DNA from: Eumeta japonica
Taxonomy: Eukaryota > Arthropoda > Insecta > Lepidoptera > Psychidae
Assembly: GCA_005406025.1 (NCBI GenBank)
Contig: BGZK01000487.1
Coordinates: forward strand, 1 to 64,000
Length of the DNA stretch: 64,000 nt
Direction of reading: 5' to 3'
Part shown: positions 48,418 through 60,374 of the stretch, piece by piece
Layout of the letters: each line of letters starts with the position of its first letter
How positions within the stretch are numbered: the stretch's first letter is position 1
The notes under the pieces: model-generated
The model's input: the letters and a program-made list of their open reading frames with translations, nothing else
Told to the model about the DNA's origin: nothing
Databases searched by the model: none
Program-made: the position numbers and the translations under genes

Positions 48418-48534
48418 TATTCTTGAAGTATATTTCTTGGACTTATAATCACCAGAAATAAATATCTAATCTACATATTCTTGAAGTATATTTCTTGGAC
48501 TTATAAATCACCAGAAATAAATATCTAATCTACA
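48418..48534. repeat. Tandem duplication, two 58/59-bp units
   Basis: 48418-48475 and 48476-48534 are identical apart from one inserted A (TTATAATCACC against TTATAAATCACC). The near identity suggests a recent event. Confidence 0.95.
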
Positions 48535-49069
48535 TGACAATATTATTATGAAAGAAATAAAATATTTGAATATCACAAAAAGTTTTAATAGCAAATATGC
48601 CATGTCATGGAGCGAAGGTCGAGGAAAATGATGTAAGTGGTTATAATTGCCAAAGTCCGTATTTATTTTGCGATACAAAGTCCGACTGATAAAAAGGGTT
48701 CATAGTCCAACATGCAAATGACAGAGTAGAAAGTATGTAAAAAGAGGCGAGAGAAATTTAAACATACTTTAAGAAATTTAAACAAATCAATAAGCATGCG
48801 TATCAATAAACTAAGAATGCGACACTAATAAACCAATATTACGGGCATTTGCGTCATGTGTAAAAATTCAGATTGCTATTTACTCATAACACAGATTAGA
48901 AGATAAGATAAATGTATTGAACGCAGTTTATAAGTTGACCTTTGAATCGTACAGCAAAAAAGGCGCTGTAGTCTAATGATAAACTGTATTAGTTATACAA
49001 CGCTTTGAACGCTATCAATGATAAGGCAAGTTGAAAAAACAGCCGTGATACTGGATGGATCGATCAAAA

Positions 49070-49165
49070 TATACCTGGATACGTGCAAAGGTCGGTGATA
49101 TGCTGATACTTTGGATACAACAATAAGATAATGTAATAAAACCGTAGAGTCGGTGTTTATATTAT
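49070..49165. repeat. Distal block shared upstream of both AIG1-like genes (copy 1)
   Basis: GTGCAAAGGTCGGTGATATG, then ACAACAATAAGATA and CCGTAGAGTCGGTG resemble 59400-59475. It lies about 1.4 kb before gene 1, as its partner lies about 1 kb before gene 2. It may be part of the gene duplication or simply a repeat. Confidence 0.45.
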
Positions 49166-50293
49166 AAATAAATTATATATTTCAACGTCCGTAGTATTAG
49201 GAGTGTCACATTTTAAAAATATACATTTTCAACTTTAGATTTTATATTTTAGTGATTTATAGCATAATAACGAATAATCATTGTAATTCGTAATTCATAC
49301 TTCTATGATTTTTGACCATTATCTTATTTTATTTCTTACTATATATTATATTTTAGTACGCATCTTATCGTTAATAGAACACCTTTTTAATAGATTTGAA
49401 TGTACTTTTATAACATTTTTATTTCGAATTTTTTTATTTCAAGGTAAAAAGATAATGTATATTCTTTTTATATTATATGTATATCGTGATTGGTCATAGT
49501 TATCAGCATTTTACCAGTCAGCAAATTCCAAATTAACTTTATAATCTGAATAATAGTGACTAATAAATTCTTAAATAAGTGTTAATTTTAAAATAAAATT
49601 TAAGAGGCTTGTAACTTGCATGACAAACATGTAGCATAAATAGTGGCTATATATAATCCCTAATTCATATTTCTTTTGATAGACATTTCATAACTTCGAT
49701 AAACATTCGTTTCATCGATCTATTTATCTCAGTACCTAGTTATTTTGGAATGTATATTTTTATCATGTTACAGTACAATCATTTCCAACTATAGATTTCT
49801 TCTTTGGTCGCCTTTCAATTAAACGTACATTCAAAATTATATAACAATTAATAACAAGTGATTCCTTTTATACAAATCATTAAAAAATATTTAGTATTTT
49901 GCGTATACTGTATAAAATCATTATTAAAATCTATTTATTGCTTGACACAGTACCTTGCCTTACTACATTTTCGTTGTTTTTCATTTTATTTAAAACACGT
50001 AGGTATATGATATACAACATATATCACTATAATTTTATTGTATGTTTTATATTTGGTTGATTTTGCATTTTGTAGATGTAGAGATTACTAATGGGCATGT
50101 AAAACGATTTATTATACAGTATTTTGACTTGTAAAGATATATTTGCAAACAAGTTTTGATAATCAAATGACGTTTCGGTAAGTTTACACATTGAAAAAAA
50201 CTGTTTTAGTCATTGTAATAATGGAACCTCCGCAATTCAATCCGCATAGTTGATACAAAAATTTTTATGTACTTTTGCATATTTTTATTTAAA

Positions 50294-50391
50294 CTGCCTC
50301 TCCACAGATTTCCTTGTTATGTACTAATGGCCGCTTATATAGAGTCAGACTTTGCGACGCAGTTTTGATATCTAAAGTCCGTCTTACGGAC
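50294..50391 (+). promoter_or_regulatory. Paralogue-conserved promoter block, gene 1
   Basis: Aligns base by base with 60142-60235 upstream of gene 2: CTGC..CTC, AGATTT, TGTTATG, TAATG, TATAGA, TTTGC, GCA and TATGGAC/TACGGAC are in common. TATATAG at 50337 and GCAGTTTT at 50359 are 23 bp apart, the same spacing as CATATAG and GCAATT in gene 2. This is compatible with a TATA/Inr core promoter 95-190 bp upstream of the ATG. Confidence 0.55.
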
Positions 50392-50485
50392 GATAAGCAT
50401 CGAGTAAATTAAATATAAAATAATTTACAATATAATAATTCATTTCAAAATTTAGAATCAACAAAGTGTAAAATTCTAAACCAAA

Positions 50486-51413
50486 ATGTATAAGTTATTA
50501 TTCCACGTGGCTGTTACATCAATGAATTCATATGCAATGTGGTTTGACCAAAAATACATAGATATCCCATTCCCCAGAGCAAAAGCATTTCTCCATTTAC
50601 CATTAAAAGGACGATCCACATTTTTCACAACTTGGGCTTTCGTAAGTACCCACCGTCTCAATATATTATTTATACATATTAAGTAAATATGGCATATATT
50701 TTTAATGTTTGCTATTTTTGTTATTTAATATAGTCAATGCTATTAAATTCTAACGTAGCATAATATACTCAACTTAGTTATAATATCTGACAAAATCTCA
50801 AGCTAAAAATTTTTAGTTCAATCTCCTGTAAAAGTAATATATGTACTCATAACTTTACTTTCTTTTCTTCCAGATCATACAGACAATATACTTTGGTCTA
50901 GCAACAGCCAACGATATAATCGGAACGGACGAAGCGTTCCCCGAGGAAACGCCCTTGATAAGATCAATAAGGGACATTGCATTCTCGGCCTTCGCCGTGC
51001 CCACCGCCATGTACGTGACGTTCGTGTTCTGGTCTATTTACGCCGTCAACAGGGAACTGATCCTGCCGAAGAAGGCGGACGGGGTCATACCCAGCTGGCT
51101 GAATCACCTGATGCACACGGCTGTACTTTTTTTCATAGGCATAGAGATGTGCGTGTCCCCGCACGACTATCCTTCGCGGTCTGTCGGCACGATCTTGGTC
51201 GTGAGCATTTCCTTCTTTTACTTCTTATGGAAGATGTACGTGTACTTGGACACGAAAACTTGGGTGTATCCACTGTTCGACGCGTTGAACTGGCCACTCA
51301 GAGCGTGTTACTGTTTCGGGACGGCCGCACTCAGTGTCGTCCTGTATTGTTTGGGTGAAACATTGAATTCTGCTTTATGGTCGAGTGAAATGTCAAAAAT
51401 GAAAATCGTTTAA
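50486..51413 (+). CDS. AIG1/ADTRP-family membrane protein, gene 1
   Basis: Two exons, 50486-50641 and 50874-51413, joined in phase 0 (donor GTAAGT, acceptor TTTTCTTCCAG), give 231 residues, the usual length of this family. The ATG has a good context (CCAAAATG) and no upstream alternative. Characterised mammalian members AIG1 and ADTRP are multi-span threonine hydrolases that cleave fatty-acid esters of hydroxy fatty acids. Likely spans, by eye, are at about residues 3-20, 48-66, 88-109, 130-146, 155-177 and 196-214. The Thr pair at 48-49 (FFTTWAF) and the His in WLNHLMHT (130/133) fit the catalytic Thr and His. SPHDYPSR and TKTWVYPLF are other family signatures. Exon 2 is much GC-richer than exon 1 and the last 20 codons. 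Family certain, exact insect function unknown. Confidence 0.92.
50642..50873 (+). other. Intron of gene 1 (232 bp)
   Basis: AT-rich, GTAAGT at the start and a pyrimidine-rich TTACTTTCTTTTCTTCCAG at the end. It sits at the same codon position (after TW-S/A-F) as the first intron of gene 2. Confidence 0.9.
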
Positions 51414-54400
51414 ATGAACCGGTGAATAATCGTGGAACTTCTAATAATTCCATCCGTTTGTGTCAACTTGACATCTTATGGAGGAAAAACGAACGATCCG
51501 AGCCCATAAGATAACGTGAAGGCAAAATTATTTTTATAAACTATCAATAGCAAGAATATTCATCAAACCGGACAGAATATCATCCTCAATAAGCGTATCC
51601 ATTTTTATCTTCATGGTGCTAGACGCTTTATGTCATTCCGTGTTGTGTTCTTCTTGATGTTCAACGATAATTTTAAGGTATATTATGTTTAAGTTACATT
51701 ATCAAATTGTTTCGGTCGTCTCTAAACAAAGCTGCTATGTTTTGTTTAGAGACTTTAGTCTCTATATAGTTCGTCAAAATATACAGCTGAACCTAATCTA
51801 ACTACTAGGCCAAAACTGGACACGATCTATAAACTATTGCGACATTTTCAATGTCGCATTAATCTTCAGTCTTTCGCGTCCGGCTAGCCGCTAGTGAAAG
51901 GTGCTAGACCTCTATAGAGATTAACGTTGAGTGAAAAGCGGCAACACATAGTTATATATCCAGTCTAGTAATCGACCCTAAGTCCATAACACATAGTTGA
52001 GAAAAATTAGTCAACAAATTACCACGATAAATAATTGTTGTTATGTGTACTGACACTTCTGAAACATTTTATCCTGTTGCCTTTTTAGTTCGAGCTTTGA
52101 GGATCAGCACTTGCTCTTAAGTAGATGACCAATTCTTATTACTATATACTATAAAACCAATTTTTATTAAAGTAAGCAACTTTTTTATTTGAAAAGGTAC
52201 AAATTTTTATTACACTTAAGATAGTTGTAAATATATAGATTGACATAGTGTGCAATGAGTTTACACTTAAGCAGTGTCTCACGAAATACGTATACAAATC
52301 TCATGTAATCAAATTAAAAGAAGAGTAATGTAAATTCTTCAATAGCATGTCATGTAAGTCATGTCAAATATTTAGGCCATTTGGTACAAGTCCACAATAA
52401 AATACTTGTAAATTAGATAGCTCGAATTGTATTCGTGTTTATTGTACAATGTGTGGTAAAATCCGAAGGATAAAGTATGAGAATTTTTTATATTTAAATG
52501 TGTATTAAAGTGATAAAGTAGATCGTATAAAAAATAAGTTAATATCAAAAGTCTGAAATTATTATCTTATTTTCAAAAATTTACATACAAACGTGTGGTA
52601 ATGAGCGACGTCTGTTGGTGTTTAGTAATAAAATCTTTAATAAAAATATGAGAATGTTTTATTTTAGACAATAGTCATAACATAACCTGCACCTTGTATT
52701 TTAGTTCTCACATACAATATTATTTCTATTTAATTGTTTCATTCGCTACTCCCACTCTCGCTTTTCACAATAAATATATTGGTTGTTGTAATATTATCCA
52801 AATGTCATCATCAATATCATACAACTCTCAGCCTGCACTGATTGAGCGTGAAGGCTTAAAATTCAGAACCTTTAATTTGAAGTAAAAAGATTGTAGGAAA
52901 CTATACCTCAGTATAGTGATGATAAAAATAACAATATCACCCCACCCACTGTTTCATCTTTTTTTTTCATAGCACATTCTACTATTCATTTTTTACTATA
53001 AACATATTATGTGCCTTGCTTCGAATTGCCCGTTAATGCCGTTTTGATAAAAATACAAAGGCAGTGCTTTACCTCAACTTGGCAAGGCTTTGATTCTGCT
53101 CCTCCAAAGGTATCACTTGTGGCATAACAGTCATGGACGGTACTTCCAGAGGTGTGCAAGTAAACATACTAATGTGCATTTCAAATTAACTAAATCATAC
53201 CATGGACGCTATTTGACTTGTGAAAACGGGATTCTCAAGTTCGTCTCGGCCGACACACGGATGAGAAACGGAATAATTTGTATAAAGAAAACAAATCGCT
53301 TAAACGATATTTTATTTCGCAAATAAACCTGCCAACGAAAATTTTTCGTTCGGGCGCTATAGAATGCCATCCATTTAAGAAGCCAAAAATAGGAATCGAC
53401 AAGTAGAAATCTATATTATTTTTGAAACGTAAATTGGTTGTACAAGGAAAAATTGTTTTTAAAATAATGAGGCTCTTATTAGCAGTTTTAAATAAAAGAG
53501 CTTATAATACGCAATTTCCAAAAAGAAAAATATGGCCAATATTTTATCTACCCCGCGTTCGCATTATATAACTTATTGACGACAACAAGATAAGATAATT
53601 ATAATAAATCAAGCGCGATGTAGGATTATAAAATTATTGTTCCGTATAATTTCAAAAAACAATCGCGATATTCCGATACTTAATATAATGTCTTATAACA
53701 TATACGCTTTCCAATGTTTAAACATATGTATTTGCATAACAATCTGATATTAGTCGTCCATCATCTCGAGCTTCTTATTCAAGTCGTGCAAACATCAATT
53801 ATTAGACATATTATATGTCAATATATTGTTAGCCTACATTGCATATTCACATACTAGAGTTTTCTGGCGTATTGCTTTAGTAGTCAGGGTGAGCCGAAGA
53901 TACGCCTTACACACATAAATTATCTTAAAAAAAACATGATTTTAATTAAAGTATCATTAACCTTTTACACAAATGTTGCGATATCAAACCAAATCTAATT
54001 GAAGTTTTTTATTAAGAAAATCTTACAAAAAATTAGTAATTAACCAGAGAACGTTATTTGAATAGTACGACAATTTTTTTGAGACGAATTGAAAAAAAAA
54101 TGCTTATTATTTTTTTACATAATACCGATACAATAAAATGACACCTTTATGTATCCCGTGATGTTTGTTTGTCTGTAACGCTCTGCTTAAAATCCTTTTA
54201 GAACGATGAGAATTAGTATTTTTTCATTTTGTATTTATGGGCAAGGTAAACACAACACATATCTACATTATTAAATTAAAATTACCCAAATGGGTGCCCG
54301 TGTATATTTTTGTTAATATTGTCAAAATTAATGTACTATCGTTACAGTTATTTACAAACATATGAGAAAAGTAAAGGTAATCGGTTAACTTCGTATGCGC

Positions 54401-57380
54401 AGGTCTGTCCGAAGTGATCCGATGAAGTAATCTGTTTATAAAAAAACATAAAATACCATTAATTATACGGTAAAATCAACTCTAAACTCACTACATTTGG
54501 TTTAACGTGAATAAACCTTATTTTGCTGTTCTATAATATGGCGTGAACAGCCATTTTATAACATTTTTTTTTTGTCAAAACAAAATTGGCTATATGATAA
54601 GCACGTAAGGTGTCTAATAGCTCATGCGTTAACATCGTTCTTAAGTTACGTTTCGAAGACTAAGGATCGGATTTCGGAATTCGAATAATGAGAGATGCAA
54701 TTATTGGTGTAATGAAATTTCTGAGCGTCTAAAATTTCAATTCTGCGCAGGTACATCCAGTCACAATACTTTTCCGATATGGTTGTGAAAACCTTCAAGT
54801 ACGCAGAAGACCCGGATTCGATGCCAATGAACCACTAGCTGTTTGGCTAAATGATCTAAATACGAGCAGAAACATCGTTGATTACTATTTGCTTTGAACT
54901 GTGTAAAAATGATACCATCTCTATTGTGACGCAATGATAAACTATCAATGTGTCTCTACCCGCGCACGACGTGGTACTGCATAGTAAAACACGTCGTGCT
55001 TGCTCATTTATAAAGGTCGTATGCTCCAAATCAGTTTTTTTTTTTCGTTTAAATCGAAAACTAAAACTTTGGAAAACTCAAACGGATATTTTGAAGTATT
55101 TGTATGGATTAATCTACGTACAAAATTTAGGGACTTAAATTGGTCCCATTTACTTGCAAAATATAAATCTCTGTTTTAAAAGAGGTATCTTTGATATTTT
55201 TTTATCTCTGTTATAAAATTTAATAAATCGTACAACGGGTAACTGGCAAATTAAGTTCAATAATATGAAGGATAGGGTAACCAAAGATTACTTTCACATG
55301 TTTTGTATTTTCTGAGAAAAATTGAGATAATTATCACTAAAATGTCCAATTCTTTATTTTAAGAGATTTAATAGGAAATTCAGATATTTTATTTAGTTTT
55401 AATAGGAAACATTTGATTGGAAAATAAGAGGAGATAACGACATGTTATATGACGTTTCTGATCCGCGTCAGAGAATTATAAAGACTATGACCTAATACGT
55501 CTTCTTTAGAGATCTTTCCTACTTTAGAAATGATTCGTACTTTAATCATAAAATATATATATGCATTGTAGTAGGAGTAGGTAGCACGTGCGTATCCGAC
55601 CTTCGTGCTCGCAAATGAGCGTTCGCGTTCAATTTAAAACTAGAGTAGAATGGAATATTCGAATCCGAGCTCGCGGGTAACAAATGAGTAGGTCTAGAGA
55701 GAAGTACGGAGAAAGGGGACGAGGGCTGATGCCCGAGCGCACAAGTTTCATAGTGATAAAAAGTGGGTTGTTATAGTAATTTAACACATATACTATTGAG
55801 AAATCATATAGAAATCAAATAGCAAAGATGTTTTTCTGGAAAACTTTCTTTTTAATTACATTAAAAATACTGTAAAGTCTTCTACAAGATTTTTTTTTGT
55901 ATCGATTCTATGAAATTGCAGTCAAGCGTGACCGTGATCTATATGCATAAGATGTATTTCAGAAATAAAGTACAACTTGAAAAACGTCTGAAACTAAAAA
56001 TATCAAACGTTTTTTAAGAAAAGATAAGGTTTTATTAAAAATCTCCTCGTTGAATTTCTTCATAATTAAATTTCAGAAATGTGGTTTTCATAATCGTTTA
56101 ACTGACGACGTGTAACAACATTGGGCAGGACTTTCAAAAAAATACTTATATTAAAACTTTAGCTGATCTCACTAATTCAAAGTTTTGACCAGGCACCTAC
56201 AGAAGAGACATATAAGGTATTCTTAGTTAGAACTTTTTGAGTCCAACGTCGTGATGATTATTAAATAAATATTTATTTCTAGCACTATGACATCGAGAAG
56301 AAATCGACTTCTACTGACAATTGTGTATTAAATTTGTATGAATTCTGTTTTTTTTGGTGGCTATCCGACCTAAGCTTTAGGACTGGTAATGTCGGCCACG
56401 TCCTCAACACAAACAACGGGCACTAATGCGCAGAGGCAGCGCTGGTCTCGATAATGTCGGGCCATAGTAAATGTTTTCCTTAGATCACTTGGCTGACGAA
56501 TCTATGGGTAAAGTGTGGTTTTACACGATTTCACCGACTACAGAAATTTCGTTGCATATTTCAAAAGAGCACCAACTCTTCATCTGGCATTAAAAGGTTG
56601 CTACGGGTAGAAACATCGAAGGTAGGAAGAGGTGTTTTATTAAAGATACCGCCAGAGTTGGTAATTTTTAAAGTTCTGTACAGCTTAAGAAAAAAAGGTA
56701 AAACTTAATGGGATCAATATCGTGTCCGTGCATACCTCTTTTACGGTCTATTTGTCTGCCTTCAAATTTATAGGGACAAAAATCAGTAGAAATCCCATAC
56801 ATATACATAGTCGGATAAATTAATCATGTACGCATAGCTTAATTAAGAGAATTCTGATTTTAGAATCAATGTTTCGATGCAAATTATAATAGAAGTATAA
56901 CTTTTTTTATATATAATGCGCTACGTTACACATAAAATAAAAATTGCAATATAAGAAATATATTCCTTTTAAGATGCCTTGTGCTATACACATTGATGTA
57001 AATATACGTGCTCGGGAATTTCCCTTTTATTTTCAAAAATAGTGAACCCAAAATTTAAAAATGGCATATAGCGTCCCAGTCGTAGTTTGCGGGAAAAGTT
57101 AAACGAAAATCTTTTCTCCTTAAAATTCATTAAACTTACAGCACGGAACCTTCTCCGCACGAGTAGAACTGGCACTGGACCGGTTTTTATTTTCACATTT
57201 TAAAATTGTATTATATGTAAATAAAGAGCGATTTTGGAAAAGATTTCGAACACTGCTCGACGATTGCCCCCCAAGCTTGAATTGAGTCTTCGAGGTTGCT
57301 ACTTGTCCCAAACCAGTCTCAAATACTCTCCGCTAATACTTATCGGCACATAATTTGCTTGACGTAATACTGTTTCCCAG
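51414..57380. other. 3' flank of gene 1 and intergenic
   Basis: Holds the 3' UTR of gene 1 (AATAAA-type signals occur at about 52398 and 52628; which is used cannot be told). The rest is AT-rich without genes. A weakly GC-rich patch is at 55565-55745. Frames at 53090-53326 and 56984-57311 have no motif. Confidence 0.45.
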
Positions 57381-57472
57381 AATTGAAAAAGCCCTCGATA
57401 AAGCTGAAGTCGGCGACGCCCGCGTTCGACCTGGCGCCGCCGCTGCCGCCGAGATTTGTACGGAATAAATAG
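57381..57472 (+). CDS. Candidate terminal coding exon, unknown gene
   Basis: An abrupt GC-rich segment follows an acceptor-like TACTGTTTCCCAG. After two bases completing a split codon it reads 29 sense codons and a TAG stop. The peptide contains KKPSIKLKSATPAFD and then APPLPPRF, where PPLPPR fits the class II SH3-ligand pattern PxxPxR. An AATAAA overlaps the stop. Codon GC3 is high in this frame and the other two give less protein-like translations. If real, it is the last exon of a gene whose other exons I could not find, within the interval between the two AIG1-like genes or further upstream. It could also be chance in a small CpG patch. Confidence 0.35.
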
Positions 57473-57474
57473 TT

Positions 57475-58015
57475 CATGACATTTATCCGTTTTTCTATGG
57501 TCCTAGATTTTCTATTCTAGTATACTTGTGGAATTTATTCTCATTTTTTTTTTTGGGGGGAATTTCGATGTTAAGCTCTCAATGTACGTTCGTATAAGTA
57601 ACTGGGCAATAAGTAGGAATACCTAACGTTTACAATAATTAATATTCGAATACACAATATATGCTACACAATATGAGAAATTTCATTAAAATTTTTGGAG
57701 ACTTTCTGAGGAATCATTTATATTAATTGCTTGTTCAATAGTATTCGATATATTAGTTAATTAATAAATAATTTAAATGTGTACAAAGTATAAATATTTT
57801 ACGATCATCACTTCTTTTCATCATAAAAAATGCAGTGTCTTAAAACGTTAGTTTATTTTTCTATTCTTATGTTTATTTATTTATATATAACATAACATAT
57901 CTTGTGCGTACCTTGATTATATTTACCAAATTAATTTAGTATTTTTCTCTTTATTTTCTCAGAGCTTTAAATAAACCTGAGAAAGTAAAATAGAAGAAAT
58001 TTACCCATTTTTGTA
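57475..58015. other. Intergenic, nothing recognised
   Basis: AT-rich DNA with a T9 G6 run near 57546-57560. No frame or bounded repeat was seen. Confidence 0.45.
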
Positions 58016-58019
58016 TTGC

Positions 58020-58255
58020 AGCCGATACGGCTAGACCGATAAGGTACCAGACTCTCATGGAAGATGAGAGCTACCGCAGTTACGTTTCAAGAAAAGTATG
58101 AGGATTCCGGTGGTCCATACCCCCTCGATCAGATAGCCTATTCCTTACTAAATATCGGAATATACTGGTGACTCCTTTGTGGTTGCGAGTGTTCATGGGC
58201 GGTGGTGATCACTTATACCCTGGGCTACCAGGGCATAAGTGATCACCACCGCCAC
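58020..58255. repeat. Interspersed repeat copy ending in a 26-bp hairpin
   Basis: The left part (CTATTCCTTACTAAATATCG, GTGACTCCTTTGTGGTTGCG, GAGTGTTCATGGGCGGTGGT) is the best copy here of the lepidopteran repeat seen at 4485, 33925 and 38510. Its end folds back: arms 58198-58223 and 58228-58253 are complementary at 25 of 26 positions with the loop GCTA. The foldback doubles the terminal repeat sequence. Confidence 0.75.
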
Positions 58256-58462
58256 CGTACTAGCTATAGTACGGCAATTTTCTCTTTAAAAATTGTATAA
58301 AAATGCATTATTCAAATATAAAAATTTATTAAAATCGTTAAAGCTGTTTCCGAAACAATAATTGCATATATGTCTAATATTTATTGTGTGCTCTGTTAAA
58401 CTGTTCAAAGTAGTTGGCCTCTGAACAATATTTTGAATGTGCATTTAAACTTCTGAACCAAA

Positions 58463-58760
58463 AACGGTTGAACTTGAAGGCCATGCTTAAAACTTCCCGG
58501 TATAATATTTAGCGATGTGTTTTGAGCTCTTCAAGTTCAAAAGTACAGTTGATGCTCAAAGTCTTTAAGTTTTTCAAACTCAAAACTTCAAACACGGTTG
58601 ACCTTGTAGACCGTTCCTAAAACTTTTAGCTACTTTCGAACTCAAAGTCTTAAAAATATACGTAGCTTTAAATTATTGAGTCTGGGCTCGAAAAATCGGT
58701 TTTTGTGTTATGGCGAGCTCTCTGAGCTCAAAAATATAATTTTAATACGTTTTCAATTCT
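58463..58760. repeat. Degenerate tandem repeat, ~138-bp units
   Basis: CGGTTGAACTTGAAGGCCAT at 58465 and CGGTTGACCTTGTAGACCGT at 58603 start two diverged units. Both contain CTCAAAGTCTT-like and GAGCTC/CTCAAAA segments. Similar AGCTCAAGGCTCTCAAATAT sequence appears at 63924. Confidence 0.5.
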
Positions 58761-59385
58761 TTAAGTCAAAACATCTGAATTTACTTAGGTAAAACGATTT
58801 TTTTTATATATATAAACAACGATATCTATTGAACGCGTTGTTTGATTCTAATCTGCTTTGCGGCATTTAATGCAGTTTTTTAAGCAAAGAAAGTTAACCG
58901 ATGCCAATCATTAACCCAATGAGAACTTTAGAAGTTATATTAAAAAATATTTTTTTAGAATTTGCCGTTGACGATATCCCTCGAACAAACCGACCGATTT
59001 TGATACAATTTGCAATAATCGACGTTGCTTTCCAAACAAAAGAGCTTTATAAAATTGGAATTTACCAGCAAAATAGTTAAAGAAAAATTCTAATAAAACA
59101 TATTTTGAATTTTTTTCCCCACACACACACATAATTACAAACATCACTCGGAAAATGGTCGCATAGATTCCTAGAACCCTAAAACGCCAAAATTTTATGA
59201 AAACTCTGTATTCGGAAATTGTACTAAAAACAGAAGTTTTCAAATAAAATCTTTTCAATTTTCATAGCGTAAAACGAAAAAAAAGTTGCGATTAATAGAC
59301 ATCGAGTTGATTTTATAGATGTTCTGTTTTTTCATTATTAATACCGAACTCTAATTGCAATCAAAATAAGGACAAATGGATAAAA
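58761..59385. other. Intergenic, nothing recognised
   Basis: AT-rich. The 107-codon minus frame (58935-59258) is F/Y/I/R-rich with no motif and is not called. Confidence 0.45.
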
Positions 59386-59394
59386 CTTTAACTG

Positions 59395-59480
59395 GTGATG
59401 TACAAAGGTCGCTGATACGCTCCTACCGCAACACAGCAAAACAAGATAGGATTCAAAAGCTATGGAGTCGACGACGTTGA
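59395..59480. repeat. Distal block shared upstream of both AIG1-like genes (copy 2)
   Basis: GTACAAAGGTCGCTGATACG, GCAACACAGCAAAACAAGAT and CTATGGAGTCGACG correspond to 49070-49165 upstream of gene 1. Confidence 0.45.
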
Positions 59481-60141
59481 ACTCACACGAAAAGTTTTTA
59501 CGTCATATTTTAAATTAGTTAAAATGAATAAACCCAAGTATTAAAAGTTTACCTGAAATCACAAATTGTGTTTAAAAGCAGAATTTAAAAATTCGAAAAT
59601 TTTTACGAACATTCGTTTGAACGAAATAGATCGTGCGTTTATCGCGTAATTATGGAAATATAAAAATATTTAAAATTTAATTTAAACGTAAAAAAGCAAT
59701 AAGAGAACACTTTAATTACTAGAACTCTCAGTGCCAATAATATATTAAATAATGTCATTCGGGTATACATTGATTTTGTTTTCACATATCATAAGACTTA
59801 CATAAAACCAGCATATATTAAATGCTTAAAATTATATTAATAAATATATTTCAATAATAAGTAATTAATTGCACAATCTTCTTCACTTTTATTCTAGGAA
59901 AATCAATTAACAACTTACTTTAAGTTATTTAACTTTTAAAATGATAATCTATCCATTTTTTTTTAAATAATCTTGAATCAAAGAAAATAAGTCCTAAGAT
60001 ACACCTTTGGTACTAATTCATTTATAATGATAAAGGGACGTCTCGACAGATTCAAATAACGGATAACCAATGTACCGTATCCAGTTTATTACAAGTTACA
60101 TTTAACGATTACGAGTAATGTACTTGTAAAAGTACATTTTT

Positions 60142-60235
60142 CTGCTCTATAGATTTTACTGTTATGCATTAATGTGTAGTCATATAGATTGGAGTTTGCA
60201 ATGCAATTGATAAATAAAAAGTTCTGCTTATGGAC
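60142..60235 (+). promoter_or_regulatory. Paralogue-conserved promoter block, gene 2
   Basis: Counterpart of 50294-50391. CATATAG at 60181 and GCAATT at 60203 keep the same 23-bp spacing. The block ends 140 bp before the ATG, against 95 bp in gene 1. Confidence 0.55.
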
Positions 60236-60374
60236 TCTACGCGTTTCTTCACTTGGGAAATTATAATTTATGAAGCCTAATAATAAAATTTATACAGTAT
60301 TATAAAGTGTTTACTGAAATAAAATTGTACAAAATAAAAAAAATATTAAATTTACGTCTGTAACAATACCGATC

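Noticed and set aside
50964..51164. 66-codon minus-strand ORF and the +2 ORF at 51149-51358
   Set aside because: Shadows of the GC-rich second exon of gene 1.
53090..53326. 78-codon plus ORF looked at as a possible third AIG1-like fragment
   Set aside because: No AIG1/ADTRP signature residues; composition unlike the two genes.
58935..59258. 107-codon minus-strand ORF
   Set aside because: F, R, I and K rich with no motif; overlaps plain intergenic DNA.
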